DNA of 64,000 nt, from contig CABRZP010000008.1 of assembly GCA_902475545.1 (NCBI GenBank), positions 1 through 64,000 of the forward strand. The letters run 5' to 3'. A program made the translations under genes and the position numbers. Source of the stretch: an uncultured bacterium. Its GTDB lineage: Bacteria > Cyanobacteriota > Vampirovibrionia > Gastranaerophilales > Gastranaerophilaceae. Shown one piece after another: positions 49,658 to 58,509 of the stretch (its first letter is position 1; each line of letters opens with the position of its first letter). Below the pieces are notes generated by a model. That model was not told the origin of the DNA and ran no database searches. It saw nothing but the letters and a program-made list of their open reading frames with translations.

Positions 49658-51028
49658 CTATCTGTTCAATAATAAATTCTTTAATTCATCTTTTGCTTTT
49701 TTTATTTTTTGTTTTGCACGTTGAATTGCGTGTTCATGCTGAATTAATCCATGGGCTGTTTTACCCCAGTTCATATCTTTTTTCATAAATAAAATTTTTG
49801 TTCCGATAAATAGTACCAGCGGGAACCATATTATTAAAAGGTAAATTGAAGTTTCTACAGATTGAATAAACGCATTCCACCTGGAAAGGTTATCATATCT
49901 TCTCAAACTGTATCTGCATGCTATCATAAACCCAAGTCCAATAATAGCCCCCATTATAACAGATGACATTAGAATATGCGGAGTAGCACCTTTTATTATT
50001 ACCTTCATAAGCAAAATGCCTATTTCAATAATAAACCATGCAGGCATTATGAACTCAGAAATATACGCAATCATATCTAATCTTACACGAAGAGACATTT
50101 TTTTAGATGTCAGAATATCCCAAAAGTATTCTAAATATCTTCTAATCGTGCCTTCTAGCCAACGTCTGCGTTGTCTGTATAATGGTGAAAGGTACATAAT
50201 ACCTTCTTCATATACAACTGTGTCAGGACAAAATCTTACGTCCCATCCTTTTATGTGCAGTCTGGTAGACATATCCAAATCATCTGTAATTGTATAATTA
50301 TTCCATCCACCAATATCTTCAAGAGCTTCTCTTTTTATAAGTTCCCCGTTGCCGCGAAGTTCAACTGCACCCTTAACCGAGTCTCTGCTGACCTGAAAAT
50401 GTGTGTCCATTGTCATTTCATTATTTTGACATCTTGTTAATAGATTAATATCTTTATTTCTAACAACTTTTCTGGCTTGTACGGCACCAACATCTTTTGG
50501 CTCAAGTTCATAAACTAAATTTGTTAAAAAATCTTTTTCCATAGTTGCATCAGCATCAAAAACTAAAATAGCTTCGCCTTTTGCAAATTGTAATGCATCG
50601 TTTAAAACTGCTGATTTACCCGGAAACGCATCTTTTGGTCGAATAAATGCAATAACTTTATTAGGATATTTTTGTTCTAAATCTTTAATAACTGAAGCTG
50701 TATTATCTGTACTTCTGTCATCAATGGCAATGATTTCAAAGTTTGGATAATCCATTTGTAACACTGTTTCTACAGTGTTGCTTATAACTGATTCTTCGTT
50801 ATGTGCCGGAATCATTATACTGATAAATGGTTTGTAATTTTCATTTTTCTCTTTGGGTTTTTTAAGAGCAATTCTTTTTTTTATTTTTGTAGCAACAGTT
50901 GTAAACAATGCATAAATGCTCATTATAGAAACAAGAATTGCAAGTCCCCATACTGTATAACTTTGAAATATATAAATAAATGCAGTTAATCCTAAAACGA
51001 TTAAAAATAGTAAAATTCTTTCTTTCAT
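49658..51028 (-). CDS. Membrane glycosyltransferase family 2 (polysaccharide synthase type)
   Basis: The 456-residue protein has two N-terminal membrane segments and a GT2 catalytic domain with PAHNEESVISNTVETVLQMDYPNFEIIAIDDRSTDNT. The DxD is in VFDADAT, the base in TDDLDMS and the processive motif in QRRRWLEG. Four or so membrane segments follow. The QxxRW motif marks processive enzymes such as cellulose, hyaluronan or poly-N-acetylglucosamine synthases (PgaC/BcsA type). No accessory genes are adjacent, so the polymer is unknown. Confidence 0.88.
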   Translation of the reverse strand: MKERILLFLIVLGLTAFIYIFQSYTVWGLAILVSIMSIYALFTTVATKIKKRIALKKPKEKNENYKPFISIMIPAHNEESVISNTVETVLQMDYPNFEIIAIDDRSTDNTASVIKDLEQKYPNKVIAFIRPKDAFPGKSAVLNDALQFAKGEAILVFDADATMEKDFLTNLVYELEPKDVGAVQARKVVRNKDINLLTRCQNNEMTMDTHFQVSRDSVKGAVELRGNGELIKREALEDIGGWNNYTITDDLDMSTRLHIKGWDVRFCPDTVVYEEGIMYLSPLYRQRRRWLEGTIRRYLEYFWDILTSKKMSLRVRLDMIAYISEFIMPAWFIIEIGILLMKVIIKGATPHILMSSVIMGAIIGLGFMIACRYSLRRYDNLSRWNAFIQSVETSIYLLIIWFPLVLFIGTKILFMKKDMNWGKTAHGLIQHEHAIQRAKQKIKKAKDELKNLLLNR

Positions 51029-51203
51029 TTTCCCTAATCTTCTTATTCCCTGATGTATATTAATATTTTAGCAAAAAAGTATTTTAGGGTCTCATAATAT
51101 AAAAATATTGATACAATTTGCAAAAAAGATTACAATAATATTCTGTAATATCAACCATAAAGATGTTTTTTGCATAAAAAAGTGTTAAAATTCGTTAAAA
51201 TAC

Positions 51204-51231
51204 TTGCATGACCTGAAATTTTGAATATAAT
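51204..51231 (+). promoter_or_regulatory. HU gene promoter
   Basis: TTGCAT (51204-51209), 16 bp, TATAAT (51226-51231), 31 bp before the ATG. Confidence 0.75.
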
Positions 51232-51262
51232 TGATTTGTACACTAAGAAAAGGAGTTTTATT

Positions 51263-51541
51263 ATGAACAAAGAAGAATTAGTACAAGAAATTTCTAAAAA
51301 AGCTAACGTTACTCAAAAAGAAGCAGCTGAAGTTTTATCTTCATTAGTTGATACAATTCAAAAAACAGTTGCTAAAGGTAAAAAAGTTACTTTAGTTGGT
51401 TTCGGTACATTCGAACCACGTAAAAGAGCTGCTAGAACTGGTAGAAACCCTCAAACTGGTAAAGAATTAAAAATTCCTGCAAAAACAGTTCCTGCATTCT
51501 CAGCTGGTAAAAAATTCAAAACTGTTGTTAACGGAAAATAG
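51263..51541 (+). CDS. HU-family DNA-binding protein
   Basis: HU bends and compacts DNA. The 92 residues show NKEELVQEISKKANVTQKEAAEVLSSLVDTIQ (dimer helices), the VTLVGFGTFEPRKRAARTGRNPQTG signature and the arm and end KTVPAFSAGKKFKTVVNGK. I start it at 51263, with AAGGAG before it; fourteen upstream codons overlap the promoter region. The codon choice is highly biased, as in tuf, so expression is likely high. Confidence 0.95.
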   Translation: MNKEELVQEISKKANVTQKEAAEVLSSLVDTIQKTVAKGKKVTLVGFGTFEPRKRAARTGRNPQTGKELKIPAKTVPAFSAGKKFKTVVNGK

Positions 51542-51567
51542 TTCTACAACAATAGAATATAATTGTA

Positions 51568-51600
51568 GAGACTCTGGCTTATGTCAGAGTCTCATTTTAT
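51568..51600 (+). terminator. Terminator of the HU gene
   Basis: GAGACTCTG and CAGAGTCTC form a 9-bp stem around GCTTATGT, followed by a T-rich stretch. Confidence 0.75.
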
Positions 51601-51614
51601 ATGGCTTATGTCAT

Positions 51615-51631
51615 GCTGAACTTGTTTCAGC
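51615..51631. repeat. REP-like hairpin, copy 2
   Basis: GCTGAA, loop CTTGT, TTCAGC. The 15-mer CTGAACTTGTTTCAG inside it is the reverse complement of the element at 173-195. Confidence 0.45.
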
Positions 51632-51751
51632 TTATTCAAAATTTTACAAGGGGAACTAAAGATTTTGTTATTAAAATAAATGATTTTCTATTACTTAAGT
51701 TTCTTTTTGTTTTTGCTATAATAATTTAAGAATTTTTAGGGAGAGATAATC

Positions 51752-52372
51752 ATGTTGGATAGTATATTAGCAGGTTTAATAGGTTGGATAGAAAGTGTTA
51801 TTACAGCAATGGGGCCTGCGGGAATTGCATTATTAATGGCAATTGAGTCATGTAATATTCCGCTTCCGTCAGAAGCAGTTTTACCATTTGCAGGTTATTT
51901 AGTTAGTAAAGGAGAAATGGGGTTTCATGCTGCATCTTTTGCCGGTGCTATCGGCTGTGTAATCGGTTCAATTCCATCATACTATCTTGGATATTTTGGC
52001 GGTAGAAAATTTTTTGAAAAATATGGTAAATATGTTTTGGTTTCAAAAAAAGATTTGGATGAAGCAGATAAATGGGTTGAAAAATATGGGGATTGGGCAT
52101 TTTTCTTGTGTAGAATGCTTCCGGTAATTAGAACTTTTATTTCTCTTCCTGCCGGAATTTTAAAGGCTAGAAAAAGAACCTTTTTTACATTAACTTTTCT
52201 GGGTTCATTAATTTGGAGCTATATTCTTGTTTATGTTGGTGTAAAATTAGGTGAACATTTAGATAAATTGAAAGCTATCTGGCATAAATTTGATATTGTG
52301 ATAATTCTTGCCGTATTGATACTTGGCGGAATTTATGTTTATAAACATGTTAAACACCTAAAAGAAAGTTAA
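51752..52372 (+). CDS. DedA-family membrane protein
   Basis: The 206-residue protein shows the DedA pattern: LMAIESCNIPLPSEAVLPFAGYLV, GSIPSYYLGYFGGRKFFEKYGKY, FLCRMLPVIRTFISLPAGILK and a final FTLTFLGSLIWSYILVYVGVKLG. DedA proteins are lipid scramblases or flippases for undecaprenyl phosphate and phospholipids and affect membrane energetics. Its 3' end overlaps the opposite XRE gene by 4 bp. Confidence 0.92.
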   Translation: MLDSILAGLIGWIESVITAMGPAGIALLMAIESCNIPLPSEAVLPFAGYLVSKGEMGFHAASFAGAIGCVIGSIPSYYLGYFGGRKFFEKYGKYVLVSKKDLDEADKWVEKYGDWAFFLCRMLPVIRTFISLPAGILKARKRTFFTLTFLGSLIWSYILVYVGVKLGEHLDKLKAIWHKFDIVIILAVLILGGIYVYKHVKHLKES

Positions 52373-52605
52373 TCCTCAAAAATAAACAGCTTATAGATTT
52401 CTATATTTAAGGCTATAGCAATTTTTGTTATTGTTTGAATAGATGGAGATTGTTCTCCTCTTTCAACGATACCCATTGTTGAGCGTGCTAGTCCTGCTAA
52501 ATCGGCAAGGCTTTCCTGTGAAATACCGCGTTTTACTCTTTCTAAACGGATATTCATCCCTACTTTTTTGTCTATTTCATCTACTTTTATTATCATCTTG
52601 TACAT
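52369..52605 (-). CDS. XRE-family transcriptional regulator
   Basis: The helix-turn-helix is clear: MNIRLERVKRGISQESLADLAGLARSTMGIVERGEQSPSIQTITKIAIALNIEIYKLF. The start is uncertain: ATGs at 52605 and 52596, or the one at MNIRLERV, are possible, and none has a good ribosome site. A minus-strand TATAAT lies so close to 52605 that the mRNA may be leaderless. It is divergent from the pilin gene with under 80 bp between starts, so it may control that gene. Confidence 0.85.
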   Translation of the reverse strand: MYKMIIKVDEIDKKVGMNIRLERVKRGISQESLADLAGLARSTMGIVERGEQSPSIQTITKIAIALNIEIYKLFIFED

Positions 52606-52683
52606 TATTATAAGTAATTGACATATAATAATACACGTGATATTGTAGACATGCCACACATTATAATAGAGGGTTAGGTTAGC

Positions 52684-53382
52684 ATGGCTAGGAAATTTTA
52701 TATTGCATTTACTTTGGCTGAAGTTTTGATAACTTTAGGAATAATTGGAATCGTTGCCGCGATGACTATTCCAAATCTAATCGCAAAAGTTGATAGAGAT
52801 TCTAAAATTGCAAATGTTAAAAAAGCTCATTCTGTATTAAATCAAGCTATAAAACTTTCTACTATAGATAATGAAGATTATGAAACATGGGATTCTTCTT
52901 TATCATATCAGGATTATGTAATGCGGTATTTTGCTCCATATATGAATATTGCTGTATTTTGCGATACTTATAGCAAATGTAACTATAAAACTTCAGCTCC
53001 TTGGATAAAAAATGATGGTACCGGCGGATATACAGTATTTAATTTTAATGGACGTTATCCATTTATTACTAATGATGGTATTTTATATTCTATATTGATT
53101 TCCGGCGGTTCTGATGGTACGGATGCATTTTATGATACTACTAACTTTGCTAAAAACGGAATAATTGTTGATGTAAACGTATCTTCTCCTCCAAATCGTT
53201 TTGGAAATGACGTATTTATGTTTATAAGAACTCAAAATGGTACAGTTATGCCTTTTGGATATAACTTACCGGATTCTCAGATTAATCAGGATTGTAAAAT
53301 TAAAGGGAAAGGATTATATTGTGCTGAAAAATTAAGACGCAACGGTTGGCGATATTCAAACGGATATCCATGGTACGGGTAA
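52684..53382 (+). CDS. Type IV pilin-like / pseudopilin protein
   Basis: The 232-residue protein starts with a short basic leader and the prepilin core FTLAEVLITLGIIGIVAAMTIPNLI, with Glu at position 5 after the cleavage point. The residue before Phe is Ala rather than the usual Gly. A long amphipathic helix follows, then a C-terminal globular part with four or more cysteines (CDTYSKC, CKIKGKGLYC). It should be processed by prepilin peptidase and built into a type IV pilus or type II secretion pseudopilus. It is a lone gene, divergent from an XRE regulator. Confidence 0.88.
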   Translation: MARKFYIAFTLAEVLITLGIIGIVAAMTIPNLIAKVDRDSKIANVKKAHSVLNQAIKLSTIDNEDYETWDSSLSYQDYVMRYFAPYMNIAVFCDTYSKCNYKTSAPWIKNDGTGGYTVFNFNGRYPFITNDGILYSILISGGSDGTDAFYDTTNFAKNGIIVDVNVSSPPNRFGNDVFMFIRTQNGTVMPFGYNLPDSQINQDCKIKGKGLYCAEKLRRNGWRYSNGYPWYG

Positions 53383-53386
53383 ATTT

Positions 53387-54010
53387 TTATAGGTTTTCTC
53401 CGTGGCAGTCTGTGCCTCCGGTTTTGATAAGATTATATTTATCTGCGATTGCTTCAAGTTTGTCCGGATTTGAGAATTTTATATATTTTCTCCAACGTGG
53501 ATACGGATAATAAACTTCAATTCCATCTAAACCTAAGTCTACTAACTCTTTTATAAAATTTTCCATATTTAGTGCCCAGCAGCAAGCAGGGTGTGCAAGT
53601 ACGGCAATACCTCCGGCAGAGTGGATTGTATCAATAAGTTCTTTAATATTGCGTTTTGCAAAAATTCTAACGATATCTGCTTCTGTTTCATTTTTATTTT
53701 TTGCATAAAACTTTTTCATTTGTTCGTTGTTTATATCAATACCATAGGCTAACAGGTGTAAAAATATATATTTATACCAAACATCAAATTCTACTCCTGT
53801 TATAGCTGTAGAATTTGGATTATCAATGTGTCCATTTATAGTATTATGATCTGTAATTGCGTAATATTTATATTTTTTTGAAGCCTGATTTTCGATTTCA
53901 GTAAAAGACGCCTTGCCATCAGAATATGTAGAATGGATATGTAAATTTATTAAATTATTTAAATAATCTTCTCTTGTAAATGATTTAATAAGCTCAATAT
54001 AATTTATCAT
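53387..54010 (-). CDS. PHP-domain phosphoesterase
   Basis: The 207 residues carry the PHP metal motifs: NLHIHSTYSDGKASFTEI, YAITDHNTINGHID, TGVEFDVW, GGIAVLAHPACCW and the final KTGGTDCHGENL. Family members of this type hydrolyse phosphate esters such as 3',5'-nucleoside bisphosphate. It is shorter than most RNase AM-like proteins (about 280 residues), lacking the insertion between motifs. Its end nearly touches the convergent pilin gene. Confidence 0.87.
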   Translation of the reverse strand: MINYIELIKSFTREDYLNNLINLHIHSTYSDGKASFTEIENQASKKYKYYAITDHNTINGHIDNPNSTAITGVEFDVWYKYIFLHLLAYGIDINNEQMKKFYAKNKNETEADIVRIFAKRNIKELIDTIHSAGGIAVLAHPACCWALNMENFIKELVDLGLDGIEVYYPYPRWRKYIKFSNPDKLEAIADKYNLIKTGGTDCHGENL

Positions 54011-54076
54011 TAAAAAGTACTTTCTTTAATTTTGCATCTATTTGTAATAAAATCATGTTACAACAAAGGAGGATAT

Positions 54077-55009
54077 ATGTCCAAGTATGAAATTAAGAAT
54101 AGTATTTGGTTTGTATTAGCAGAAGGTATTAAAATTTACTTTTCAAATATTGATAAATTTTTAGTGTATATGTTGTTTCCTGTGTTTGGTCAAGTTTTGG
54201 GTATCGCACTTACATTTTGTTTAACTTTAGGTTTTGCAGATAAAATTGCCGCCAAAACTGATAGTATTACTTCTGCACTATTGTTAATCTTACTTCTGGC
54301 TATTCCGGGACTTTTGATTTTTGTAAAAGCTTTTTGGGATTATATGGTTGCGTATGTTGCATTAAACTCTATGACGGAGGGGGCAGTAACAACAGGTCAT
54401 GTATATGATTTAAAATCTCATAATGAGGTTGCAACACGCAGAACCTTAAAATATATGGGGTTTTTAATTATACTTAGTTTATTAATGTCTGTTGGGTCAA
54501 GTATATTTTTTATAATTCCGGGTTTTGTACTTTGGATATATTGTATTTTAATATTTCAAATATTTACTTTTGAGCCGGATTTATCCATTTGGGAGTGCTA
54601 TAAAAGAAGTTTTATGCTTATTAAAGGCAGTTGGGGCAGGACTTTTTGTTTGATGGCAATACTTGGATTTTTTTCAATATTTATCCTTACGGAAGGAATT
54701 TCAGTAATCTTTGATTATTTGAATTTAACCTCCGGAATTTGTAGTATTTTTGATTTTATAGGTAAAGCAATTCCTTTGACCTTAGTAAATAGAATTCTTG
54801 TCCATTTTGAAATGGCACCAATCACAGTATCAATGATTTCAAAATACATATTCTTATCCGTATTAAGTTGTATTATTGCCGGTTTAACTCTGCCAATTCG
54901 TAGTATTTGCTGGTCTTTGTGGTATAAAAATCTGGCAGATATAAAAGATGGTTATGTTGCAAAACCTAAGAAAAGAACCAAAAGAATTGTTGAGGATGGT
55001 GAAATTTAA
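54077..55009 (+). CDS. Polytopic membrane protein of unknown function
   Basis: I start it at MSKYEIKNSIWFVLAEG (310 residues), preceded by AAGGAGG; an earlier in-frame ATG has no ribosome site. There are about six hydrophobic segments, including FIIPGFVLWIYCILIFQIFTFEPDLSIWECYKRSFMLIKGSWGRTF, a pattern found in DUF975-like and glycerophosphodiesterase membrane-domain proteins. The C-terminus is basic. It ends directly before the zinc-ribbon gene. Confidence 0.75.
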   Translation: MSKYEIKNSIWFVLAEGIKIYFSNIDKFLVYMLFPVFGQVLGIALTFCLTLGFADKIAAKTDSITSALLLILLLAIPGLLIFVKAFWDYMVAYVALNSMTEGAVTTGHVYDLKSHNEVATRRTLKYMGFLIILSLLMSVGSSIFFIIPGFVLWIYCILIFQIFTFEPDLSIWECYKRSFMLIKGSWGRTFCLMAILGFFSIFILTEGISVIFDYLNLTSGICSIFDFIGKAIPLTLVNRILVHFEMAPITVSMISKYIFLSVLSCIIAGLTLPIRSICWSLWYKNLADIKDGYVAKPKKRTKRIVEDGEI

Positions 55010-55225
55010 GTGTTTATCTGTAAAAATTGTAAATCGGTTGATAAATTTGAGTTGATGTTTTCACCGGATTATACCGGAGATAGAAATTTTGCTCGAAAAT
55101 ATAATGACAAAGGTGAAATTGAAATAACCGTTGACGGTTATGTTTTTGTTCCGGATTTACAGTTTATGAATGAACATGCAGTATGCAGGTATTGCGGACA
55201 AATTTATATATGGGATTACGAATAA
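55010..55225 (+). CDS. Small zinc-ribbon protein (71 residues)
   Basis: It begins with GTG immediately after the stop of the membrane protein gene. Two CxxC pairs, CKNC at 4-7 and CRYC near 60-63 (AVCRYCGQIYIWDYE), would bind one zinc. Between them lies a beta-type segment (GEIEITVDGYVFVPDLQ). The role is unknown; rph follows 15 bp later in the same operon. Confidence 0.75.
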   Translation: MFICKNCKSVDKFELMFSPDYTGDRNFARKYNDKGEIEITVDGYVFVPDLQFMNEHAVCRYCGQIYIWDYE

Positions 55226-55240
55226 ATAAGGAGATATATT

Positions 55241-55936
55241 ATGCGATTAGAAAACCGAAAAAATGATGAAACCAGAGAAATCAAATTTACCAGAAATTAT
55301 ACAAAACATGCATTAGGCTCTGTCCTTGTTGAATTTGGTGACACAAAGGTTATTACAACTGCTTCTGTTGAAATTGGTAAACCGAAATGGATGTCTAAAG
55401 AAGATTCAAGAGGCTGGTTAACTGCAGAATATTCTTTACTTCCGTCATCAACCTCAACAAGATGTCAAAGAGAAAGAAGTAAAATTTCAGGAAGAACTCA
55501 GGAAATTCAAAGACTAATTGGCAGAAGTTTAAGAGCCTGTGTCGATTTGGAAAAAATGCCGGATGTAACAATTACAATTGATGCTGATGTTATTCAAGCA
55601 GACGGAGGAACCAGAACTGCAAGTATTTGTGGCGGTTTTGTTGCGTTATCAGATGCTGTTGAAAAGCTTATTGCAGATGGTACGTTAAAAGAAAATCCGA
55701 TTATTGAGCCAATTGCAGCAATTTCAGCAGGTATTGTAGACGGTGAAGTTCGTCTTGACTTAAATTATGAAGAAGATTCTCATGCTCAGGTAGATTCAAA
55801 TGTTGTATTAACAAAGACTGGCAAGATTATTGAATTTCAAACAACTGCAGAAGGTGAACCTTATGAACTTGATAAAATGATGGAAATATATAATGTTGCC
55901 TCAAAAGGTATTTTTGAAATTATTGAAAAATATTAA
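55241..55936 (+). CDS. rph: Ribonuclease PH
   Basis: RNase PH trims tRNA 3' ends phosphorolytically. The 231 residues show KHALGSVLVEFGDTKVITTASVE, WLTAEYSLLPSSTSTR, GRTQEIQRLIGRSLRACVDL, DADVIQADGGTRTASICGGFVAL and LDLNYEEDSHAQVDSNVVL, all typical. It is slightly short at the C-terminus. It is translated from AAGGAG in the operon with the zinc-ribbon gene. Confidence 0.95.
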   Translation: MRLENRKNDETREIKFTRNYTKHALGSVLVEFGDTKVITTASVEIGKPKWMSKEDSRGWLTAEYSLLPSSTSTRCQRERSKISGRTQEIQRLIGRSLRACVDLEKMPDVTITIDADVIQADGGTRTASICGGFVALSDAVEKLIADGTLKENPIIEPIAAISAGIVDGEVRLDLNYEEDSHAQVDSNVVLTKTGKIIEFQTTAEGEPYELDKMMEIYNVASKGIFEIIEKY

Positions 55937-55958
55937 TTTTCAGTATAAAATTTACTTT

Positions 55959-56294
55959 ATGAAAGGGTTATTTTCAGTTCTAATATTTGTATCTGTTTTT
56001 GGCTGTTTGTCTGTCTGTGCAAAATCTTCACCTAAACCTGTGTATTCTACTCAAGGGATTGAAATAGATTCTGCTGTCGCAAATTCTAAACCTTCAATTG
56101 AAGATAAAAATGAACAAAAAGAGATTAGAAATCGTTCTAGGAAATATATAAAGTATCAAAAAACTTTAGATAAGCAAAAAGCAAAAAAAACAGCACGAGA
56201 AAAAGAGCTGGAATATTTACAAAATAGGTTAGAGCAAAAGAAAAATAAGTTGGAAACAATGTTTTCTGACAAGGTGAAAGGAGAACAAGAATGA
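55959..56294 (+). CDS. Secreted coiled-coil hypothetical protein
   Basis: The 111-residue protein starts at MKGLFSVLIFVSVFGC; a longer frame extends into rph but lacks support. The N-terminus is a signal peptide; FGCLSVCAK offers two cysteines, and a lipobox is possible but not convincing. The mature part becomes a charged coiled coil (about 60-110, KYQKTLDKQKAKKTAREKEL...). It overlaps the next gene by ATGA, so the two are coupled. Confidence 0.75.
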   Translation: MKGLFSVLIFVSVFGCLSVCAKSSPKPVYSTQGIEIDSAVANSKPSIEDKNEQKEIRNRSRKYIKYQKTLDKQKAKKTAREKELEYLQNRLEQKKNKLETMFSDKVKGEQE

Positions 56295-56689
56295 AAAAAT
56301 TATTAGTATCTTTGGTTGCATTGTCCGTATTATCATTTGGTGCAGCTGCAAATGCAGGAACTATTTCTAATGCATTAAATAATGCAGCAAATAAAATTAA
56401 CCAAAAAGAACAACAATTGACAAATGCTCAAAAAGAAGCTGCAAAAAGACAAGAACAACGTCAAAAAGAAATTCAAAAACAAAGAGAAGCTAATAAAAAA
56501 GCAGCAGAACAAAGGCAAAAGGAAATTCAAAAACAAAGAGAAGCTAATAAAAAAGCTTTAGAACAAAAACAAAAAGATTGGCAAAAACAACAAGAACAAG
56601 CTAAAAAAGATGCAGCAAAAAGACAACAAGAAAGACAAAAAGCTGTTCAACAAAAGAAAGATGCTTGGAATACTTTGATTGGTAAATAG
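56291..56689 (+). CDS. Secreted Lys/Gln-rich helical repeat protein
   Basis: The 132-residue protein has a signal peptide (about 1-22, ending AANA). The rest is one long helix of Lys, Gln, Glu and Ala with a repeated RQKEIQKQREANKKA unit of about 20 residues, also visible as a direct DNA repeat near 56462-56560. It should be periplasmic or surface exposed. It is translationally coupled to the previous gene and ends at a perfect palindromic terminator. Confidence 0.78.
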   Translation: MKKLLVSLVALSVLSFGAAANAGTISNALNNAANKINQKEQQLTNAQKEAAKRQEQRQKEIQKQREANKKAAEQRQKEIQKQREANKKALEQKQKDWQKQQEQAKKDAAKRQQERQKAVQQKKDAWNTLIGK

Positions 56690-56710
56690 TATTTACTAAT
56701 ATAAAATATA

Positions 56711-56752
56711 TAAAGAAGCGAAATTTTACAATTGTAAAATTTCGCTTCTTTA
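56711..56752. terminator. 42-bp perfect palindromic terminator
   Basis: The whole stretch from TAAAGAAGCG to CGCTTCTTTA is self-complementary with the centre CAATTG. It follows the Lys/Gln-rich gene and precedes the acetolactate synthase gene. Confidence 0.8.
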
Positions 56753-56811
56753 TTGCTCAGATATTTTGTCTGTGTTACGATTAAATAAGTCAGACTTAGG
56801 ATTAAATATAC

Positions 56812-58452
56812 ATGTTGATAGGCAATAATATTAAAACAATGAAAGGTGCTGAAATTGCTATCGAGACCCTGAAAGATTTAGGTGTCGATACTATTTTTGG
56901 TTATCCTGGAGGGGTTGTTTTAGATTTATATGATAAGCTTTATAACCAGTCTGATATAAAACATATACTAGTGCGTCATGAACAGTCTGCTGTACATGCT
57001 GCAGAGGGCTATGCAAGGGCTACCGGAAAATGCGGAGTTGTTCTTGTAACATCTGGTCCTGGTGCGACAAATACTGTTTCAGGTATTGTAAATGCTTATA
57101 TGGACGGATATCCGCTTGTTGTTTTAACAGGGCAGGTTTTTAAAAGTCTAATCGGAACAGATGCTTTTCAAGAAGCAGATATTTGTGATATTACAAAATC
57201 TTGTACTAAAAAAGTTTTTCAGGTTACTGATGTTTCCGATTTGCAGAAAACTTTAATTGAAGCTTTTTCGATTGCAATGGACGGTAAAAAAGGTCCTGTT
57301 GTTGTCGATTTGGCAAAAAATATATTTTCAGAATCAACTGAATATAAAAATCTTGTAAATGAAGAAGCAGTTTTAGCTTTGAATGTTTCTAATGCTGATG
57401 TTTCAAGAGTATTGAATAGAATATTAAAAGCTTCAAAACCTGTTATTGTTTCAGGTGGCGGAGTTTCACATTCTTCTGCTGAAGATGAGTTGTATAAGTT
57501 TTCAAAATCTTTAAATATTCCTGTTGTTGATACTATGATGGGGCTTGGTACTTATCCTCAGAATGATGAAAATTATCTTGGTATGATTGGAATATTTGGA
57601 GATACGTCTGCTAATCGAACTTTAAAAGTTGCAGATTTGATTGTCTCTATTGGTGCAAGATTTAATGACAGAATTACTTGCATGTTTAAAGATGTTGATT
57701 TTTCTGATAAATTTATCCAAATTGATATAAACGAAAATGAAATATCAAGGGTTATTTCAACTAAAGATTATTTAATTGGTGATGCAAAAGAGATTCTTTT
57801 TAGAATGAATAATGAATTATCAAAATTATCTTTTAACCATTTTACTTCTTGGATGAATTCTTGTGCTGAATTGAAAAGTTTAAATGTCGTTCGACATCGC
57901 AATACAAATTTGATGCATTCATTTGAAGTAATTAGAAAAATTGAAGAGTTTACTAAAAATCAAAATTTGATTTTTACATCGGAAGTTGGGCAGCACCAAT
58001 TATGGGCAGTTCAAAATCTTTCATTTTCAAAAAATAGAAAGATTTTTGTTTCAGGCGGTTCCGGAACTATGGGGTTTGGATTCCCTGCAGCAATCGGTGC
58101 TTGTGTTGCTAACCCTGAAACTCAGGTTGTTTGTATATCCGGTGACGGCTCTTTCCAGATGGGAATACATGAATTGGCAACTTGTGTTGACTATAATTTA
58201 AATTTAAAAATAATGATATTGAATAACGGCTACCTTGGGATGGTGAGACAATTACAGGAAAAGAATTGTGATGGACGTTATTCTCAAACTAAAATATCAA
58301 ACCCTGATTTTATAAAGCTGGCTGAAAGTTACGGAATTGAAGCAAGAAGAGTAACTTGCTTATCTGAAATTGATGATGCATTGAAATCAGCATTTTCGAC
58401 AAAAGGACCATATATAGTCGAGTTCTGCGTCGAACCTATGGAATTATTATAA
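56812..58452 (+). CDS. ilvB: Acetolactate synthase large subunit
   Basis: The thiamine-diphosphate enzyme condenses two pyruvates (or pyruvate and 2-oxobutyrate) for branched-chain amino acids. The 546 residues hold RHEQSAVHAAEGYARATGK with the catalytic Glu, TSGPGATNTV, and the ThDP site GDGSFQMGIHELATCVDYNLNLKIMILNN. No small regulatory subunit (ilvN) or other ilv gene follows, so it may be unregulated, catabolic, or paired elsewhere. A start a few codons later (MKGAEIAIE) is also possible. Confidence 0.92.
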   Translation: MLIGNNIKTMKGAEIAIETLKDLGVDTIFGYPGGVVLDLYDKLYNQSDIKHILVRHEQSAVHAAEGYARATGKCGVVLVTSGPGATNTVSGIVNAYMDGYPLVVLTGQVFKSLIGTDAFQEADICDITKSCTKKVFQVTDVSDLQKTLIEAFSIAMDGKKGPVVVDLAKNIFSESTEYKNLVNEEAVLALNVSNADVSRVLNRILKASKPVIVSGGGVSHSSAEDELYKFSKSLNIPVVDTMMGLGTYPQNDENYLGMIGIFGDTSANRTLKVADLIVSIGARFNDRITCMFKDVDFSDKFIQIDINENEISRVISTKDYLIGDAKEILFRMNNELSKLSFNHFTSWMNSCAELKSLNVVRHRNTNLMHSFEVIRKIEEFTKNQNLIFTSEVGQHQLWAVQNLSFSKNRKIFVSGGSGTMGFGFPAAIGACVANPETQVVCISGDGSFQMGIHELATCVDYNLNLKIMILNNGYLGMVRQLQEKNCDGRYSQTKISNPDFIKLAESYGIEARRVTCLSEIDDALKSAFSTKGPYIVEFCVEPMELL

Positions 58453-58509
58453 TCCCCATAAATAAAGTTAAAACCCTATTAGTGAATTAAGAGGCTTGAA
58501 CAATAAAAT

